The position numbers were made by a program, and so were the translations under genes. From assembly GCA_964418745.1 (NCBI GenBank), contig CAYQMX010000005.1, positions 211,784 through 275,783 on the forward strand: a DNA stretch of 64,000 bases. The letters are read 5' to 3'. The notes under the pieces are model-generated. The model worked only from the letters and a program-made list of their open reading frames with translations. It was not told where the DNA came from and made no database searches. This document shows positions 61,311 to 64,000 of this stretch, piece by piece; position 1 is the stretch's first letter; each line of letters opens with the position of its first letter. The stretch is from Scleromatobacter sp964418745. Lineage in GTDB: Bacteria; Pseudomonadota; Gammaproteobacteria; Burkholderiales; Burkholderiaceae_C.

Positions 61311-61964
61311 TCAGAGTGTGTCTTCAGGCCTGGCATCGAATTCTTCGACAGCCGTCAGGCGGATCAAGGCCTGCGCGTTCTCGTGGGAGCCTTGCAACCA
61401 GGTGGCCCAATCCGCCGGGTCGATGGCAATCACGGAGCGTTTGTCCTGCTCGTGCGGCGCCAGCTTTGGATCTGGCTTGTGCATGCGACGCATCAGCGGG
61501 TGGGTGTCCGCATTCATGGTCAACATCGTGTAGCTGGGCACCAGCTCGCCCGTCTCCGGGTTCGTCCATTCGCTCCACAGGCCTGCCAAGCCCCACGCGC
61601 GCCCGTCAGCGCGCCGGAACCGCCACCACTCGTTCTTGCCGCTCTCCCAATTGGGCTCGTCGAACGATGCGGCGGGGATGATGCAACGTTGACCTCGCGC
61701 CCAGGGCTGCTTGAACGTGGCGGCGGTGGGTGCCGTTTCGATGCGCGCGTTGTTGGTGCTGTACTTGAGCGGCAGCGCCTTCGCGAACCACGGGATCAGG
61801 CCCCACTGCCCGACCACGGCGTCGCGGGCGAGTTCGCCATGCGACCGCACGAAAACGCCGGGTCGCCGCGGAAAGATGGGGCCCGCCGGCAGGTTCTCCG
61901 GCGGCATGGCCAGGAACTCGTCGTAGAACGTGTCCCAACGGGGCGGATGGTAGCGATTGCACAT
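61311..61964 (-). CDS. SRAP/HMCES-like SOS-associated peptidase (YedK-like)
   Basis: This encodes 217 aa starting M-C-N-R, giving the catalytic Cys2 after Met removal. Other conserved parts are QWGLIPWFAKALPLKYSTNN, ARIETAPTAATFK, CIIPAASFDEPNW and MLTMNADTHPLMRRMHKPDP, with the active-site His in the last. SRAP proteins form protective cross-links with abasic sites in single-stranded DNA, which suits a conjugative element. The start at 61964 is preferred over one three codons upstream because Cys must be residue 2. Confidence 0.88.
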   Translation of the reverse strand: MCNRYHPPRWDTFYDEFLAMPPENLPAGPIFPRRPGVFVRSHGELARDAVVGQWGLIPWFAKALPLKYSTNNARIETAPTAATFKQPWARGQRCIIPAASFDEPNWESGKNEWWRFRRADGRAWGLAGLWSEWTNPETGELVPSYTMLTMNADTHPLMRRMHKPDPKLAPHEQDKRSVIAIDPADWATWLQGSHENAQALIRLTAVEEFDARPEDTL

Positions 61965-62178
61965 CCGGTGCACTCTAGCGCGATCCCGGAATGAGAGCCT
62001 CTCAGGAGTTCACCGTCGAGCTCTCCGGCGCCGCTCCATCGCCGCGTCTCGCCCGGCGCTTGCCGGTCCACCAGCGGCGCGCTGGCGCCCTTGCCATCGA
62101 CGCAGCGACCGCAACTCGCGGTGGAGCGCTCCGGACGCCAAGAAAAGGCGGGGCCAGGATGCCCCGCAACCGGACGCA

Positions 62179-62697
62179 TCAGAGCAGCCCGCGCTCCGCG
62201 AAACTGACGACTTCAGTGACAGTGACGACCAGGTGGTCGAGCACCCGCACGTCCACGAGCGCCAAGGCCGCCTTCAGCGACTGCGTCAGGAATTCGTCGG
62301 CACGGCTGGGCTCCGCGCACCCCGACGGATGGTTGTGCGCCAGGACAACGGCGGCCGAATTGAGCACCAGCGCCTCCTTGACGACCTCCCGAGGGTAGAC
62401 CGAGGTCTGTGACACCGTGCCGCGGAACATCTCCTTGAGCGCCAGCAGGCGATGCTGCGCGTCGAGGAAGATGACGGCGAACATCTCATGCTCCAACGTC
62501 CCGATCGACAGGCGCAGGTAGTCCTTGACCGCCTGCGGGGACGACATCGTGGCGCCGCGCCGCACACGCTGCGACAGCACCTGCCGGGCCCGCTGCAAGA
62601 CCTCGTCGGCACTGGCTTGGCGGTACTGGCCATCCCGATCGCGCACCAGCAGCGCGTTCGAGGGAACAACGTCGGCAGAAGAATTGGACGACGACAT
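62179..62697 (-). CDS. RadC-family JAB/MPN protein
   Basis: This encodes 172 aa from ATG 62697. The JAMM metal motif is present: Glu in EHEMFAVIFLDAQHRLL, then VVLAHNHPSGCAEPSRAD with HNHPSG-x4-S-x2-D. RadC-like proteins are common on mobile elements; their activity is not firmly known. The long open frame upstream of 62697 is not supported. Confidence 0.88.
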   Translation of the reverse strand: MSSSNSSADVVPSNALLVRDRDGQYRQASADEVLQRARQVLSQRVRRGATMSSPQAVKDYLRLSIGTLEHEMFAVIFLDAQHRLLALKEMFRGTVSQTSVYPREVVKEALVLNSAAVVLAHNHPSGCAEPSRADEFLTQSLKAALALVDVRVLDHLVVTVTEVVSFAERGLL

Positions 62698-63119
62698 GAT
62701 GATTCTCCGGTCTGAGTCGGGCGGGATTGCCCGAGACCGGAGCACCACGACGCAGCGCAAGCCGTCAGGGTTCGAAGACGACCGCAGGTCGCCAGCGCGA
62801 GCGCATGCGAGCGCGCAGACCTTGACGGCGAGAACGTCGTGGTAGCGTGGGTCGACAAGGCAAGCCCCCCACCCCTTGGCCAGGATCGTGATGAACGCCG
62901 ACGCAGTCGGCCACCGCTGGCTATGGCAGCCGCACGCGCTCAACCCCCGTCCGCTCTGAGATTGGAGCCCGCTACGTGCGATTTGCCCACGAATGAATTG
63001 CGCCACAACGATGCGAGCGAACTCGCCCCAAGCATTCTTTGTGTAAACCGCGACGACAGGTGTCGAACTACGACGACGGCAAGTGAAGTGAGTCACGACG
63101 ATTCAGCGCCTGGCTAAGC
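62698..63119. other. Intergenic, no supported gene
   Basis: Open frames continue through this 420-base region but lack starts, ribosome binding sites and family features. It probably contains the radC promoter. Confidence 0.3.
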
Positions 63120-63356
63120 TCAGCAAAGCGCAATGCGCTCCAGCCAGCACCCAGGCGGGACGGCTGCACCGCCAAGACATGCTTCGACTGCGGCAAGTTC
63201 GGCCAAGGCATTGAGCGCCGTCGCCTCATGCCAGGCGTCCTCTGGGCAGTATGCGCGTATGCTTGATTCACCCGCCTCAAGTACGGCTTGCGCCACGGCA
63301 ACGCCGCGTTCAAGTTCCTCGGTTGAGGCGTTGGGGACGTGGAGGAGCAGGTGCAT
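63120..63356 (-). CDS. Small hypothetical protein
   Basis: This encodes 78 aa. The sequence looks like a compact alpha-beta domain: MHLLLHVPNASTEELERGVA with a helix after it, then WHEATALNALAELAAVEACL. The Cys-containing VPPGCWLERIALC ends the protein. No family recognised. The reading frame is preferred over the antisense frame for its regular hydrophobic pattern. Confidence 0.45.
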   Translation of the reverse strand: MHLLLHVPNASTEELERGVAVAQAVLEAGESSIRAYCPEDAWHEATALNALAELAAVEACLGGAAVPPGCWLERIALC

Positions 63357-63747
63357 GTTGCTAGCCTACGGGGATCGAAGAATCCTGCCAGGCGCGGATC
63401 ACCCGATTTCCAGGCAATGAGCGCTTGGCAGGGTCTGATCAGGGTCTCGAACTTGCTCCGCTTCGCCTACGCAGTGCCCGCCGCCAGCCGGCGTTCGAGG
63501 GCTAGAGCAGATTGACAGCGTTGAGAGCCTGTGCACGACCTCCGTTTAGGCGAGACGGTCAAGACGCCGGCGACTCTGTCGGTTGTTTCCGCCGCACCAA
63601 GTCCTGTCAGCCGAGCGGCAGGACGCCTGTGAAGACCCGACTGTTTGTGGGATCTGCGGTGCCAGCGGCGGTTCGGTCACTGGGCAGTCGGGGCGCTCGA
63701 GGGGTTCCCCCAAAGTCGCAAACTATGTATTCGGCGCGTGCACCGGG
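63357..63747. other. Intergenic, no supported gene
   Basis: About 390 bases between two leftward genes. I see no convincing coding sequence or hairpin here. Confidence 0.3.
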
Positions 63748-64000
63748 CTATGCCGCTGACCTGATCAGTTCGATATCGGCTTCGGTCAAATCGAACCACT
63801 CGCCGTTTATGCGTTTGCTCGCGAAGCTGTCGTGGTAGTGTCGCTCCGCGGCGTGGCAGTCGTCGAACCAGACGCAGAACGGAATCGTGTAGATGAACGG
63901 CAGGTGCACGCCGAAGGCGCGCATTCGATCGGGAACACTCTTCGTCGAGCCTGTCAGGAATTTTGTGTGCGGGGCATAACATGACGACCAGGAACATGTA
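63748..64000 (-). CDS. GIY-YIG-like (T5orf172/MUG113-type) protein, C-terminal part
   Basis: The minus-strand frame ending at the TAG at 63748-63750 reads KFLTGSTKSVPDRMRAFGVH, then LPFIYTIPFCVWFDDCHAAE and RHYHDSFASKRINGEWFDLT. This follows the K-x-G-x-T-x3-P-x-R and late E-W-F pattern of the T5orf172/MUG113 branch of GIY-YIG nucleases. The gene continues past the right edge. The expected first strand appears in the neighbouring frame (MFLVVML), so a frameshift at the CCCC run near 63975-63980 is possible. Confidence 0.55.
   Translation of the reverse strand, partial: TCSWSSCYAPHTKFLTGSTKSVPDRMRAFGVHLPFIYTIPFCVWFDDCHAAERHYHDSFASKRINGEWFDLTEADIELIRSAA

Noticed and set aside
1..64000. CRISPR array, tRNA or rRNA genes
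   Set aside because: No regularly spaced direct repeats with unique spacers, cloverleaf-like segments or rRNA stretches were noticed on reading.
1..64000. Complete insertion sequence, transposase or integrase
   Set aside because: No DDE, HUH or tyrosine/serine recombinase signature was found among the coding frames, so integration cannot be inferred from this window.

Overview
The window reads as part of a large GC-rich conjugative plasmid, or a plasmid-like integrative element, from a Gram-negative proteobacterium. Codon use and the type IV secretion gene set suggest a Xanthomonadaceae-like gammaproteobacterium or a related betaproteobacterium; this is inference. I see no rRNA, tRNA, CRISPR array, complete insertion sequence or replication initiator. 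Gene content (VirB/VirD4 system, relaxase, StbB-type partition ATPase, SSB, RadC, DUF932, SRAP protein) is conjugative-element backbone.

Left backbone (about 1-21.9 kb): a small membrane protein, a solo LuxR-type regulator, a degenerate SelU/MnmH-like protein, then one long rightward operon: trbM, virB1-B4, a periplasmic orphan, virB6, virB5, virB8-B11, virD4, an OmpA-like lipoprotein, an LPD7 protein and a DUF1173 protein. Facing it are a relaxase and its accessory protein, with a cluster of three inverted repeats upstream that is a good oriT candidate.

Cargo (about 21.9-54.2 kb): a methyl-accepting chemotaxis protein remnant, then several modules resembling immunity or conflict systems. 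(a) A three-gene leftward operon of a soluble VirD4-like ATPase, an unknown 330-aa protein and a giant TPR-CHAT protease. (b) A divergent operon of membrane proteins (DUF4407-like and others). (c) A frameshifted phospholipase D remnant with a small repeat protein. (d) A DUF6036/XRE toxin-antitoxin pair. (e) A MazG-like pyrophosphohydrolase next to a nuclease-DUF2075 helicase-LexA/S24 protease fusion. (f) A modification-type island: cytosine methyltransferase, Vsr, AIPR protein, PD-(D/E)XK protein, Z1 ATPase and MORC-like GHKL ATPase, led by an ankyrin-sigma70 fusion and a translationally coupled 40-aa ORF. (g) A lower-GC Septu-like pair (PtuA ATPase, PtuB HNH nuclease).

Right backbone (about 54.9-64 kb): two paralogous HTH-type proteins with StbB and StbC-like proteins, a ParDE-type pair, DUF932, SSB, a Cys-rich protein, a secreted PLD nuclease, an SRAP protein, RadC, and a GIY-YIG-like gene cut by the window edge.

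A 26-bp pseudo-palindrome occurs at six sites: upstream of the transfer operon, at the putative oriT, three times before the stb genes, and once near DUF932. This suggests one element-encoded regulator coordinates transfer and maintenance. The strongest candidates for undescribed biology are the VirD4-like/CHAT operon, the ankyrin-sigma-led MORC/Z1 island, and the nuclease-helicase-protease fusion.
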